A stretch of DNA of 64,000 nt, from contig JAPLKS010000005.1 in NCBI GenBank assembly GCA_026387915.1, positions 62,001 through 126,000 of the forward strand. Reading direction: 5' to 3'. The stretch is from Gemmatimonadota bacterium (GTDB taxonomy: Bacteria > Gemmatimonadota > Gemmatimonadetes > Gemmatimonadales > Gemmatimonadaceae). The position numbers and the translations under genes were made by a program. Below the pieces are notes generated by a model. It had not been told where the DNA came from and ran no database searches. It was given only the letters and a program-made list of their open reading frames with translations. Shown here one piece after another: positions 33,912 through 42,470 of this stretch. The number at the start of each line of letters is the position of its first letter. Positions within the stretch are counted from its first letter, which is position 1.

Positions 33912-35705
33912 TTACGCCGCCGCAAACATCCGCATCTCGGCCGCGCGAATCAACGTCTCCTGCAACTCTTCCACGCGCAGCGGCTTGGCCAAGAAATCAT
34001 TCATCCCGGCATCCAGCGCCGCCGTACGGTTGCCGTCGAGCGTGCCGCCGGTCATGGCCACAATGCGCACGTCGAGCCCCGCGCCCTTGGGCAACTGCCG
34101 AATGCGACGCGTCGCTTCCAACCCATCCATCGTCGGCATCTGCACGTCCATCAAAATCACATCGTATTTCTGACGGCCGGCATTCACATACGCTTCCACA
34201 CCATCCGCCACGACGTCGGGACGGTAGCCCATCCGTTCAAGAATGTGCTGCGCCACCTTGGCGTTCACGGGGTTGTCGTCGGCAATCAGAATGTGCAACG
34301 GATACTTGGCCCCCATCTTCGTGTCGATCGCGCTCAACACCGTCTCGCGCGGCTGCGACATCGCGCCAATCTCGGCGGGGAGCGTAAAGGTGAAGGTCGA
34401 TCCTTTTCGCGCGGCGCTGTCCACCCACAACTCGCCACCCATCAACTCCGACAACCGCTTACTGATGGCCAACCCGAGCCCCGTGCCGCCACGACGACGC
34501 ACGCCACCGCGCAGCGCCGCACCAAACGGCAGGAAGAGCGCTTCCATGTTGTCGCGCGTTACGCCCTCGCCCGAATCGGTCACGCTCACCTGCAGCAACG
34601 CGCGGCCCGTGGACGGGCGGCTCGCGCTCACCACCACACTCACGTCGCCATCGCGCGTGTACTTCACCGCGTTCTCCACGAGGTTCGCCACCACCTGACG
34701 CACACGCGACGCGTCGGCCAACACACTCACCGGCACATCGTCCGACACGCGGCAGGTCAAGCGCAGCCCCTTGGCGAGGGCACGGTCGCTCACAAAGTCG
34801 ATCGCCGAGGCAATCACTTCGCGCACCTGGAACTCCTGCGTCTCCAGCGCGAGCTGGCCGTTTTCGATTTTGGCGAAATCCAAAATGTCGTTAAGAATCG
34901 CAAGCAGCTGTTGTCCGTTATTGCGCACATTCTCGGCGATGTCGTGCTGTTCGGCGTCGAGCGCGGTATCGAGCAACATGCCGCTCATGCCAATCATCGC
35001 GTTCGCCGGCGTCCGAATCTGGCTGCTCACGTGCGAGAGGAAGGTGTCCTTGGCCCGCACGCCCGCTTCGGCCTGCTCCTTGGCCACCACCAACTCATGC
35101 TCCAGACGCACACGCGACGTCGCGTCGCGCACCGTCACCACCAACAGCGTACCAGTTTCATCGGAGAAACGCGCAAACGACATATCCGCCACAAACAGAT
35201 CGCCGCCCTTGCGACGCACCGGCGCGCGGTCGCGCTGCGACAGCTTTCGCTCGTCCGAGTCGCGCGCCAGCGTGAACTGCCGCACAAACGTTTCCAGCGC
35301 CGCCGCATGCTCCGTGGGCACCAGCACGCTCAACTTCTTGCCAATCACTTCACGCGCCGTAAAGCCAAAGAGCTGCTCCGCCGCGGCATTGAACACGGTG
35401 ATGCGTCCGCTCACGTCCGCTACCACGAGGCCGTCGGCCGCCGCCATCAGAATGCCGCTCGTGCGCGCCTCGAGTCGATACTGCTCGGCGCGCGTCGCCT
35501 GACGCAACGGGCCGGCAACGATGCGCCAGACCAGCGGACCCGCAATGACCGTCAGCAGCGCGGCATCGACGATTGCCTGCACGTACTCTGGCATCGGCGG
35601 CAAAGCGCCGAGTAGCAGCATGATGCCAATCTCAACGACGAGCATCACGCCGAGCACGCGCGCAAAGGTCGAGGCAGTGGGCGACAGTGCTGAATCGTTC
35701 TTCAT
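33912..35705 (-). CDS. Membrane hybrid histidine kinase lacking the canonical phospho-acceptor His
   Basis: 597 residues from ATG 35705; the frame is open for 35 more codons, but this start places a charged N-terminus before two membrane helices (about 15-40 and 45-70). One PAS domain (about 85-190) precedes the kinase core. Where hybrid kinases read FLxxMSHEIRTP, this protein reads FLSHVSSQIRTP: Ser 228 replaces the phospho-acceptor His and Gln replaces Glu. A His is present three residues earlier (225). The ATPase domain is intact (NLVENAVKYT, DSGEGV, GGTGLGLAISKRL), and so is the receiver (IADDN, acceptor Asp in ILMDVQMP, AMTGG, AKPL). It may be a pseudokinase that binds ATP or a partner kinase, or it may use another residue. 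Confidence 0.88.
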   Translation of the reverse strand: MKNDSALSPTASTFARVLGVMLVVEIGIMLLLGALPPMPEYVQAIVDAALLTVIAGPLVWRIVAGPLRQATRAEQYRLEARTSGILMAAADGLVVADVSGRITVFNAAAEQLFGFTAREVIGKKLSVLVPTEHAAALETFVRQFTLARDSDERKLSQRDRAPVRRKGGDLFVADMSFARFSDETGTLLVVTVRDATSRVRLEHELVVAKEQAEAGVRAKDTFLSHVSSQIRTPANAMIGMSGMLLDTALDAEQHDIAENVRNNGQQLLAILNDILDFAKIENGQLALETQEFQVREVIASAIDFVSDRALAKGLRLTCRVSDDVPVSVLADASRVRQVVANLVENAVKYTRDGDVSVVVSASRPSTGRALLQVSVTDSGEGVTRDNMEALFLPFGAALRGGVRRRGGTGLGLAISKRLSELMGGELWVDSAARKGSTFTFTLPAEIGAMSQPRETVLSAIDTKMGAKYPLHILIADDNPVNAKVAQHILERMGYRPDVVADGVEAYVNAGRQKYDVILMDVQMPTMDGLEATRRIRQLPKGAGLDVRIVAMTGGTLDGNRTAALDAGMNDFLAKPLRVEELQETLIRAAEMRMFAAA

Positions 35706-35838
35706 GGCTGGTCGGACCGATTGGCCGCTTCCCGCCGTCACTCGTTCGGTGACGGAGGTTGCAGGCGTTTCCGACCACATACTTTGCAAAAGGCAGGCCA
35801 ACGCGACCAACTACTGTACGCTGTCGCGTTTTTGTACA

Positions 35839-36333
35839 CTACCTTTCGAACTCTCCGAGCCTATGTCGTTGCGCCATTGATACATAGGAAGCATATCCGT
35901 GCCCGATGCGCGCGGCCTGCTCTGGGGTCAGCGGCCGGATTTTGCCGGGTACACCGAGGACGAGACTGCCGGGGGGCACGACCGTTCCTTCCGCGACCAC
36001 GGCCCCAGCCCCCACCATGCTCCCTCGCCCGATCACCGCCCGGTTGAGCACAATCGCCCCAATTCCAATGAGGCAGTCGTCCTCCACGGTGCAGCCATGG
36101 ACCACCGCGCGGTGCCCCACCGTGACCCGTGCGCCCACCGTGCAGGGGAGCCCTTCGTCGCAGTGCAGCACGGCGCCGTCCTGCACGTTGGTGTCGTCGC
36201 CAATCACAATGGCGTCAATGTCGCCGCGGAGCACGGCCGTGGGCCACACGCTCGCGCGCTCACCGAGCGTGACGCGGCCAATAACAACCGCCGTGTCGTG
36301 AATAAAGGCGGAGGGCGGAACGGTGGGCTTCAT
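35839..36333 (-). CDS. Gamma-carbonic-anhydrase-like hexapeptide-repeat protein
   Basis: 164 residues from ATG 36333; the upstream GTG adds five residues with no family match. It is a left-handed beta-helix of hexapeptide repeats (VVIGRVTLGERASVWPTAV, GCTVEDDCLIGIGAIVLN, GSMVGAGAVVAEGTVVPP). The three zinc-ligand histidines of gamma-class enzymes appear in order: VLHCDE, then GHRAVVHGC (two). The C-terminal helix is present. Proteins of this family hydrate CO2 or serve as metal-dependent scaffolds; many bacterial members have no proven activity. It lies on the minus strand between the protease-barrel gene and the atypical kinase. Confidence 0.9.
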   Translation of the reverse strand: MKPTVPPSAFIHDTAVVIGRVTLGERASVWPTAVLRGDIDAIVIGDDTNVQDGAVLHCDEGLPCTVGARVTVGHRAVVHGCTVEDDCLIGIGAIVLNRAVIGRGSMVGAGAVVAEGTVVPPGSLVLGVPGKIRPLTPEQAARIGHGYASYVSMAQRHRLGEFER

Positions 36334-36380
36334 ATAATGAACTCGCAAAGAGGAACAGGCCGTCGCGGCGTAGCCAACCG

Positions 36381-39300
36381 CTAGAACGATAGCCCGAGCG
36401 CAAAGAACAGACTCGCATTGACCGTGCGAGCAAACTCACGGTGCGCGGTAGGGACCGCCACCCCGAACCGAAAACGGTACGGCACGTCGTACTCAATGGC
36501 CGCGTCGAGATCCAACTCGCCGCCCACACTGGTCATCCAGCGCTGCGCGGTGGCGCCTACCGAGCAGGCGGCACTCACTGGAGTGCCCGCCGGGCACCAG
36601 GCGGCGCCGGCATCATAATAGAAGAGCCCACTCAGGCCGCGCAGAAAGAGTGGCGTGCTCCCTACCCCGCTCCCGGGGAGCGCCAGCGGAAAGCGATACT
36701 CGACCGACGCCGCCACCGCGCGATTGCCGCGCTGCGCACCGTCCGGAAAACCGCGCACGGCAAAGGTGCGGCGGCCGTCACCCAGCGTGACACCAGGAAT
36801 CAGCGAGAGCGTGCCACCGCTCGTGCCGCCGGCCTTCAGTTCACTCGGCGCCGTGGCGTCCTCGGTGGCAGCGGCCACGCGCACCGCGAGCACGTGATGC
36901 GCGTACGCGCCCACATCAAATGCTTTGAAGCCGCTGAACACCCCAACCACCGTGGTGCTGCGCGTGCCGCTCGCGGAGTCGGAGCGCCAGCGATTTTTTA
37001 CGGAGGCGGCGATTTGAATGCCGTCCTCGTAGCTCACGGCGAGCGTGGGAAATTTCACATTGCTAAAGCCGGCGCTCACAAAGAACGCGGGGTAGGTATA
37101 GCTGCGCCGAAAGCCTGGCGCGAGCGATTGATACAGGGCGACGGGCTCCGTGCGGTAATCGCGCCACTCGAGTTCGGCGCCAACCGAGAGATTGGAATTG
37201 GTGCGCACCGTGGGGCGAATAAACGTGACGGCGGCATCGGCAAAGACGCGCCGCCGCGCCAGCGTCCCCACGAGCACTTTCTTGCTGAACAAATCAAAGT
37301 GATCCCATGACTCCGACGTGCTCAGGCCCAGCAGCGGATTGCCGAGTCCGGCATAACTATACGAAGCGTCGCCGCTCGGCTCTTTGTGCGCGGTGCTGTA
37401 GAGCGCTTGCACGTTCCACGCGTGCCGCGAGATAACATCGTTGCCGCCGGTGATCAGCCCGGCCTGCAGTTTTCCGTCGTCCGTCTGTTGCAGCGCGGGG
37501 AGCCAATAGGTAGGAAGCAGTGTGCGCCACGCACTGTAGTCCTGCGCGGCTCCGCCGGCCACCACGAGTGGGTCGGCGCGCGATGGCGCGAGTACACTCG
37601 TGGAGTCGGCGGGGACGCCATTGCTTACGTTGGTGAGCGCGATGTGCAGGCCGTCGCCGCGAAGCCGCGTGGTGGCGAGGCGTGTGCCGTCGGGGCTCAA
37701 CTCGCTCTCGGCGAGCGCGGTGCGCGCTTCGGCTACGCGCACGAGTGCGCCGGTGGCCACGTTGGCGCGGTACAGCGCACTGCGCCCCGTACGATCGCTC
37801 GTAAAAAAGATGGCACTGTCGCCCGCACTCCAACTGGGGGCGGCCACCACGGCGCGCGTGCCGCCGAGTGTGTGGAGCAGGCGGCCAGTGGCGGCGTCGA
37901 GCACGACGATGTCGGCATAGCCGCCGCGGCGCCAGCGGGATGCGGCAATGCGGGTGCCGTCGTGCGACCAGCGCGGCTCACTCCAAATAGTGTCGAGACT
38001 CGCGCCGGTGAGGGGCACCAGTTCTGCGATGCTGTCGCCAACGATGGTGAAGCGCACGAGGCGACTGGCGCCTGGTGCGAGTTTGACGGCTACTGCGGTG
38101 AGCGGTGCGGTGGTGTTCGGCGCGTCGCCTCGAGCCGCGGCATTCGACGCGGTGCCGCCTGATGCGGCCTTCGACGCGGCGCCGCCCGATGCGGCGCGCA
38201 CATCCACCTGTGTGAGGCGTGCGCCATTGGTGAGTTGCGTGGTGACGCCGTTGCGCTCGAGGTAGAGATCGCTGCGCAGTGAGTAGGCGTCGGCAAAATC
38301 GAGTTGGGTAAAGAGCCGAGCGCCGCCGGCGAGTGGCGTGGTGACATCGAGGGAGTTGCGGCGCGCGAGGAAGGTGGTGGCGCCGGTTTTTACGTTGAGT
38401 TGGCGCAGGGCGCCTACATCGCGTGGGTCGGCGCTGGCGTATACGAGGTGGTCGGCGTCGAGCCAGCGGATATGCTGGTTGGTCCAGCCGCGGGTGCTGA
38501 CGTCGGTGATGGTGGTGCTGGCGTTCGAGGTGCCGCCCGACGCACCACCCGGCGCACCACCCGATGCGCCACCCGATGCGCCACCTGACGCGCCGACGCG
38601 CAACGCGGCCGCGCGTAGCGAGTCGGTCCAGGCGCGATAGGCGTCGTGAAAGCTCACGCCAAAGGCGGCGCGCGCATTGGTGTTGAGCAAGAATGGGAGC
38701 GTGCGGCCGGCGGTGCCGTCCACAAAGGCGCGCATATTGGCGGCGCCGTGGGACTTGGCGAATTGATCGAGAAAGAGCGAGCCGTACACGTACACATTGT
38801 TGCCAAGCGGCCACGCGCCGGAGGCGGCGCTGAGGGCGTGCAGGCGCGGTAGCGTGTTGTCGAGTGCGGCCGCCTCCACAATTGCTTCGTGATCGGTGCC
38901 CGCAATGCGGCCGGCGCCAGTGAGGCGCGTTTCGTAGTAGACGGCAATCCCTTCATCAATCCAGTTGGGGGTGTAGAGCCCTGGGAAGACCGTCGGTGCG
39001 CGTCCAACAATCCGCTGCGCGAGCCGCCACCAGCCGGCGGAGCGATCCAAATGAAAGATGTGCGTGAGCTCGTGGCTCACCGCGAGATCAATCCAGTCGT
39101 CGAGAAAGCGCAGCGACGACGCATCAATGGTGGGACGCGCATACACAATAATGCGATTGCTCGGAAAAACATTGGCCGAGCCGTTGGAGATGTCGTAGTT
39201 GTCGGCGAGCACGAGCTCCACGGGCCCGCGCGGTTCCACGAGTTCGGTGGCGAGGCGCGCGTAGGCGCGTTCGGCGGAGCCGGCGGCGCGGTGCGCCACG

Positions 39301-39443
39301 GAGTCGAGCCCGTTGGTGAAGTGCACGCGGAAGTGCGTGGTGGTGATCGTGCGCCAGTGCTGACTGGGGTCGAGCTGCGCGGCAGCGGCGCGCGGCAACA
39401 GCAGCGTGCCGAGCAGCGCCGCGAGAGCGATGCGCACCTTCAT
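36381..39443 (-). CDS. Exported HExxH metallopeptidase/beta-propeller/outer-membrane barrel fusion
   Basis: 1020 residues with a signal peptide (LLPRAAAAQ). Residues 40-300 form a peptidase MA-like domain: HELTH at 124-128 and a downstream Glu 164 in NWIDEGIAVYYE give a gluzincin zinc site. Residues about 310-680 look like a TolB-type propeller (SWSAGDSAIFFTSDRTGRSALYR, LSPDGTRLATTR). The C-terminal 300 residues are alternating beta strands ending in Phe (LFFALGLSF), typical of a surface-antigen/BamA-type outer-membrane barrel. A Gly-Ala-Ser linker is built from 12-bp repeats. It probably sits in the outer membrane with the protease on the periplasmic side. Its ATG overlaps the amidase stop as ATGA, so both are coupled and may act in envelope remodelling. 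Confidence 0.82.
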   Translation of the reverse strand: MKVRIALAALLGTLLLPRAAAAQLDPSQHWRTITTTHFRVHFTNGLDSVAHRAAGSAERAYARLATELVEPRGPVELVLADNYDISNGSANVFPSNRIIVYARPTIDASSLRFLDDWIDLAVSHELTHIFHLDRSAGWWRLAQRIVGRAPTVFPGLYTPNWIDEGIAVYYETRLTGAGRIAGTDHEAIVEAAALDNTLPRLHALSAASGAWPLGNNVYVYGSLFLDQFAKSHGAANMRAFVDGTAGRTLPFLLNTNARAAFGVSFHDAYRAWTDSLRAAALRVGASGGASGGASGGAPGGASGGTSNASTTITDVSTRGWTNQHIRWLDADHLVYASADPRDVGALRQLNVKTGATTFLARRNSLDVTTPLAGGARLFTQLDFADAYSLRSDLYLERNGVTTQLTNGARLTQVDVRAASGGAASKAASGGTASNAAARGDAPNTTAPLTAVAVKLAPGASRLVRFTIVGDSIAELVPLTGASLDTIWSEPRWSHDGTRIAASRWRRGGYADIVVLDAATGRLLHTLGGTRAVVAAPSWSAGDSAIFFTSDRTGRSALYRANVATGALVRVAEARTALAESELSPDGTRLATTRLRGDGLHIALTNVSNGVPADSTSVLAPSRADPLVVAGGAAQDYSAWRTLLPTYWLPALQQTDDGKLQAGLITGGNDVISRHAWNVQALYSTAHKEPSGDASYSYAGLGNPLLGLSTSESWDHFDLFSKKVLVGTLARRRVFADAAVTFIRPTVRTNSNLSVGAELEWRDYRTEPVALYQSLAPGFRRSYTYPAFFVSAGFSNVKFPTLAVSYEDGIQIAASVKNRWRSDSASGTRSTTVVGVFSGFKAFDVGAYAHHVLAVRVAAATEDATAPSELKAGGTSGGTLSLIPGVTLGDGRRTFAVRGFPDGAQRGNRAVAASVEYRFPLALPGSGVGSTPLFLRGLSGLFYYDAGAAWCPAGTPVSAACSVGATAQRWMTSVGGELDLDAAIEYDVPYRFRFGVAVPTAHREFARTVNASLFFALGLSF
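38530..38589. repeat. Five degenerate 12-bp tandem repeats coding a Gly-Ala-Ser linker
   Basis: Units such as GCACCACCCGAT and GCGCCACCCGAT repeat five times with a few changes; the first unit is GTGCCGCCCGAC. On the minus strand they encode GASG-type units in the linker after the peptidase domain. A looser copy of the pattern is near 38146-38190. Confidence 0.85.
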
Positions 39444-41305
39444 CGGTCAACTCCTAACGTGCCAAAGTATTCGAGGAGTCCGTCGGCAATGCCGCGCGCG
39501 TAGCGTTGCTGAAATGCCACGGTGCGCAACGCGGCCTCGTGTTCCGGAATGATCACAAACAATCCTTCGCACAGTACCGAGGGCATCCAGGTGCCGCGTA
39601 CCACGGCGAGGTTGTCGTAGTTGATGCCGAGGTCGCGGAGTCCCATGTGACGCACGAGCCCGCGCTGAATGGCGCGCGCGAGTGGCTCGGACTGATCCAC
39701 AAAAAAGAAGGTGCCGGTGCCGGTGGTGCGAAATGGATTCGCCCCTTCGGCATACGCATTCAGGTGAATGCTCACAAAGGCATCGGCGTTGGCGCGGCGC
39801 GCCATCACGGGGCGTTCGGCGAGTGCCACGGGTGCGCGCGTGGTGCGCGTCATCAGCACGGTGGCGCCAAGGGCTTCGAGCATCGGCTTGAGTTGCTCGG
39901 CTACGCGGAGCGTGGCGTCACCTTCGTATAAGCCGGTGGGACCGGTGGAGCCCGCTGGCGGATGGCCCGCGTCCACGGCAATGGTGCGGCCCTGTAGCGG
40001 GCGCGCGGCATTCACGCGCGGCGTGTGGCGCACGCGAACGACGAGCGCATTGCGATCCCAGAACACGAGGTAGCCATAGGGCGCGCCGCGCAGATGCACC
40101 GTAAAGCGCGCACGATCGCTGGCGACTTGCTCCCACGTCACGTCGCGAATAGCGGGGTCGGCGGTGGCGAGATTGACAATGTCAGTATTGGCAACGGTGC
40201 CGTAGAGCGTGAGCACGAGCGCGTCGCGCTGCGGTGTTACCTGATGCGCGGGGCGTTCGCCCATGGGAATGCGGAGGTCGCTCCAGCCGTCGCCGGTGGT
40301 CACGCGCGCATTGCCGGCCACGCGACGCGGCACCGGCGTGCCCTCGGGGAGCGATTTGATTTCTTTGTCGCCCACCCAGGCTTCGAGCTGCGAGTCGAGG
40401 CGCACGCGGAGTTGGTCACCGCGCTGTCCGGTGATTTCTACCACGGTGCCGGGCACGATAAACCATTTGTAGGTACCACCGGCGACTGGCTTGAGCACCA
40501 CCACGCGATCGGTGTCGCTGCCGGCGGCGTCACTCGCGGCAACCAGTTCACCCCACCGGCGCGGTAGCGCATCGCTCACCGTCACAGCTCCCGTTCGCAC
40601 GGTTAGAGAGTCACGCCCGCGGCGCACGACCACGGTGCCGGCGCGCGCGAATTCGAGCGCTGGTACGTCGGCACTCCAGGTGACGCCGGTGCCGTGGCGC
40701 ATCACGACGCTGTTCCCGTCCGCCGTGCGGAGGTTTACCGAGGCGTTGGCTGGCGCACGGAGTGACACGCGCACCAGTTCGTCGCCGCGAAGCGCGAGCA
40801 CGCCGGCAGGAGCAACGCTCGCGGCGTCCACCACGAGGCGTCCGGTATCAGGCAGCGGCATCGGCGCGGCGCGCAGGCGAATCGGGAGATGCTGCGCCAC
40901 GCTGTCGGTGCCGCGCACAGCGTTGAGGTCGTAGGCCGGTGCGTCGCCCTTGGGGAGCGGCAGGTACGCCAAGAACGCGCCATTCGGGTGCACGGTCACC
41001 GGCACACCGTTGATCGTGAGGCGCGCAGCTCCCGAACCGACCGATCCAAAAATGAAAGTGGAATCCACGCGCGGCATAAGCTCCGTGCGCGACGGACTCA
41101 CCACATGAATGGCCAGCGGGCCATCCACAAAAGGGACGGGCGGAATGGCGGGTGGTGCGGCAGGCGGATTCGCCGCGGCTTTCGCGACGGGCGCCGCGGC
41201 CTGCGGAGGCGAGGCCGGAACAGGCGTAGTCAGCGGAGCCGGCGCGCGCGTACACGCGGACGCCAACACGATCGCCAATGAGAAGCGTGACAGAGCACGG
41301 CGCAT
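39440..41305 (-). CDS. Lipoprotein N-acetylmuramoyl-L-alanine amidase (Amidase_3)
   Basis: 621 residues from ATG 41305. The signal peptide ends in LASAC, a lipobox, followed by a Pro/Ala linker. The N-terminal half holds beta-rich regions, including a possible SH3-like segment (WFIVPGTVVEITGQRGDQLRVRL). The C-terminal 190 residues are the zinc amidase: VDAGHPP (first His), YEGDATLRVAEQLK (Glu), SIHLNAY (second His) and VLCEGLFV (catalytic Glu). It should cut the bond between MurNAc and L-Ala in the periplasm for cell separation or turnover. It is the first gene of the minus-strand unit and overlaps the protease/barrel gene by four bases. It may feed the muropeptide recycling genes at 49.8-53.4 kb. 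Confidence 0.9.
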   Translation of the reverse strand: MRRALSRFSLAIVLASACTRAPAPLTTPVPASPPQAAAPVAKAAANPPAAPPAIPPVPFVDGPLAIHVVSPSRTELMPRVDSTFIFGSVGSGAARLTINGVPVTVHPNGAFLAYLPLPKGDAPAYDLNAVRGTDSVAQHLPIRLRAAPMPLPDTGRLVVDAASVAPAGVLALRGDELVRVSLRAPANASVNLRTADGNSVVMRHGTGVTWSADVPALEFARAGTVVVRRGRDSLTVRTGAVTVSDALPRRWGELVAASDAAGSDTDRVVVLKPVAGGTYKWFIVPGTVVEITGQRGDQLRVRLDSQLEAWVGDKEIKSLPEGTPVPRRVAGNARVTTGDGWSDLRIPMGERPAHQVTPQRDALVLTLYGTVANTDIVNLATADPAIRDVTWEQVASDRARFTVHLRGAPYGYLVFWDRNALVVRVRHTPRVNAARPLQGRTIAVDAGHPPAGSTGPTGLYEGDATLRVAEQLKPMLEALGATVLMTRTTRAPVALAERPVMARRANADAFVSIHLNAYAEGANPFRTTGTGTFFFVDQSEPLARAIQRGLVRHMGLRDLGINYDNLAVVRGTWMPSVLCEGLFVIIPEHEAALRTVAFQQRYARGIADGLLEYFGTLGVDR

Positions 41306-41457
41306 AGGCAACAATCATAATGCGCGCACTCGCCTAGCCACCACCCAAGCGTCGGCCTATATTCGCCAATAGCGAGCGAAATGACCGTCTTTGCGCCGCG
41401 CCGATGCGCCGCGCCGTTGCGCCGCCCAGTCCGGCGCCCCTAGGGAGAGCAGGCACC

Positions 41458-42441
41458 GTGATTCCATGCGGGTTTTGTGGCCGAGAAAACGACGAGGCGT
41501 CGCGGTTTTGCATTGACTGCGGTAAGCCAATCGTCACGGGCGGCGCCCGCGTGATTTCGGTGGCCAGCCTTATGGAAAGCCGCCGGACTCCGCTCGCCGA
41601 ACCGGAGTCCACGGCCCGTATGCCGCGCGCCACAGGCACGCCCAAACCGCCTGTGGCGCAAAAGCAATGTCCGAGTTGCTCGGCCATGGTGGACCCCGAG
41701 TTTCCGTTCTGCCCACGCTGCGGTGCGCGCCTCGACGGCGCGGCCGCGCCAGCTCGTGCGAGCGGCACCGCCGCGTTCAGCGCCGCCGCCACCGGGGGCG
41801 GCGCCAAACTCAGCGTGCTCGGCGACAACGGAGAGGTGACGCAAACCATTACCCTCGCCACCGCCGACGCCACCTTGGGCCGCACCGAGGCTGACGTGCG
41901 CTTTGCCTCCGATGTGTTTCTCTCCCCGGTGCACGCGCAACTGTCGCTCCGTGCCGGTCAGCTCTTTCTGCGCGACCTCGGCTCACGCAACGGGACCTGG
42001 CTCTTTATTGACGGGCCCTATCGCCTGCAGGATGGCGACACGATTCTCGTGGGCTCGCAACTCCTGCGCTTTCGTCGGCTCGGCTACCCTGGCCCACATC
42101 CGGCAGAAGCCGACCGTACGCGGCGCCTCGGTTCGCTCACACCGAGTGCAGATGTGGCGGTGCTCGCACAGCTGCGCGCCGACGGCAGTGCGCGCGACAT
42201 TTGCCATCTCTCCCCCGGCCGCAGCGTGAAGATTGGCCGCGACGCGGGCGATTGGGTCTTTCCGTACGATCTGACCATGAGCGGCCAGCACGCCGAAGTG
42301 CGCAGTGAAGATCTCGAGTTCATTGTGCTCGACGACGGCAGTCGCAACGGCATTGCCGTGGCGGTGCGCGGCGAAAAAACACTGAAAGTAGGACAGCGCT
42401 TTTTGGTTGGCGACCAGACGATCCGGGTGGAGAGCCTCTGA
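41458..42441 (+). CDS. Zinc-ribbon protein with two FHA domains
   Basis: 327 residues from GTG 41458, which follows a purine-rich stretch (GGGAGAGCAGG) and starts the zinc-ribbon directly; ATG 41404 is a longer alternative. Two CxxC pairs form the first ribbon (CGFC and CIDC) and another two the second (CPSC and CPRC). Two FHA domains follow at about 115-205 and 225-325, each with the GR-, S- and N-type signature (LGRTEADV, SPVHAQL, DLGSRNGTW; IGRDAGDW, SGQHAEV, DDGSRNGIAV). FHA domains bind phosphothreonine peptides, so it is a likely target or adaptor for the Ser/Thr kinase 29 bp downstream. No membrane segment is present, so it is cytoplasmic. Confidence 0.9.
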   Translation: MIPCGFCGRENDEASRFCIDCGKPIVTGGARVISVASLMESRRTPLAEPESTARMPRATGTPKPPVAQKQCPSCSAMVDPEFPFCPRCGARLDGAAAPARASGTAAFSAAATGGGAKLSVLGDNGEVTQTITLATADATLGRTEADVRFASDVFLSPVHAQLSLRAGQLFLRDLGSRNGTWLFIDGPYRLQDGDTILVGSQLLRFRRLGYPGPHPAEADRTRRLGSLTPSADVAVLAQLRADGSARDICHLSPGRSVKIGRDAGDWVFPYDLTMSGQHAEVRSEDLEFIVLDDGSRNGIAVAVRGEKTLKVGQRFLVGDQTIRVESL

Positions 42442-42470
42442 GTGAACTTTCGTAACGGGACGGCCGGCCG

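Noticed and set aside
33633-35615. A 660-codon plus-strand frame opposite the atypical hybrid kinase
   Set aside because: Low-complexity His/Arg-rich translation and no motif; the minus-strand kinase is certain.
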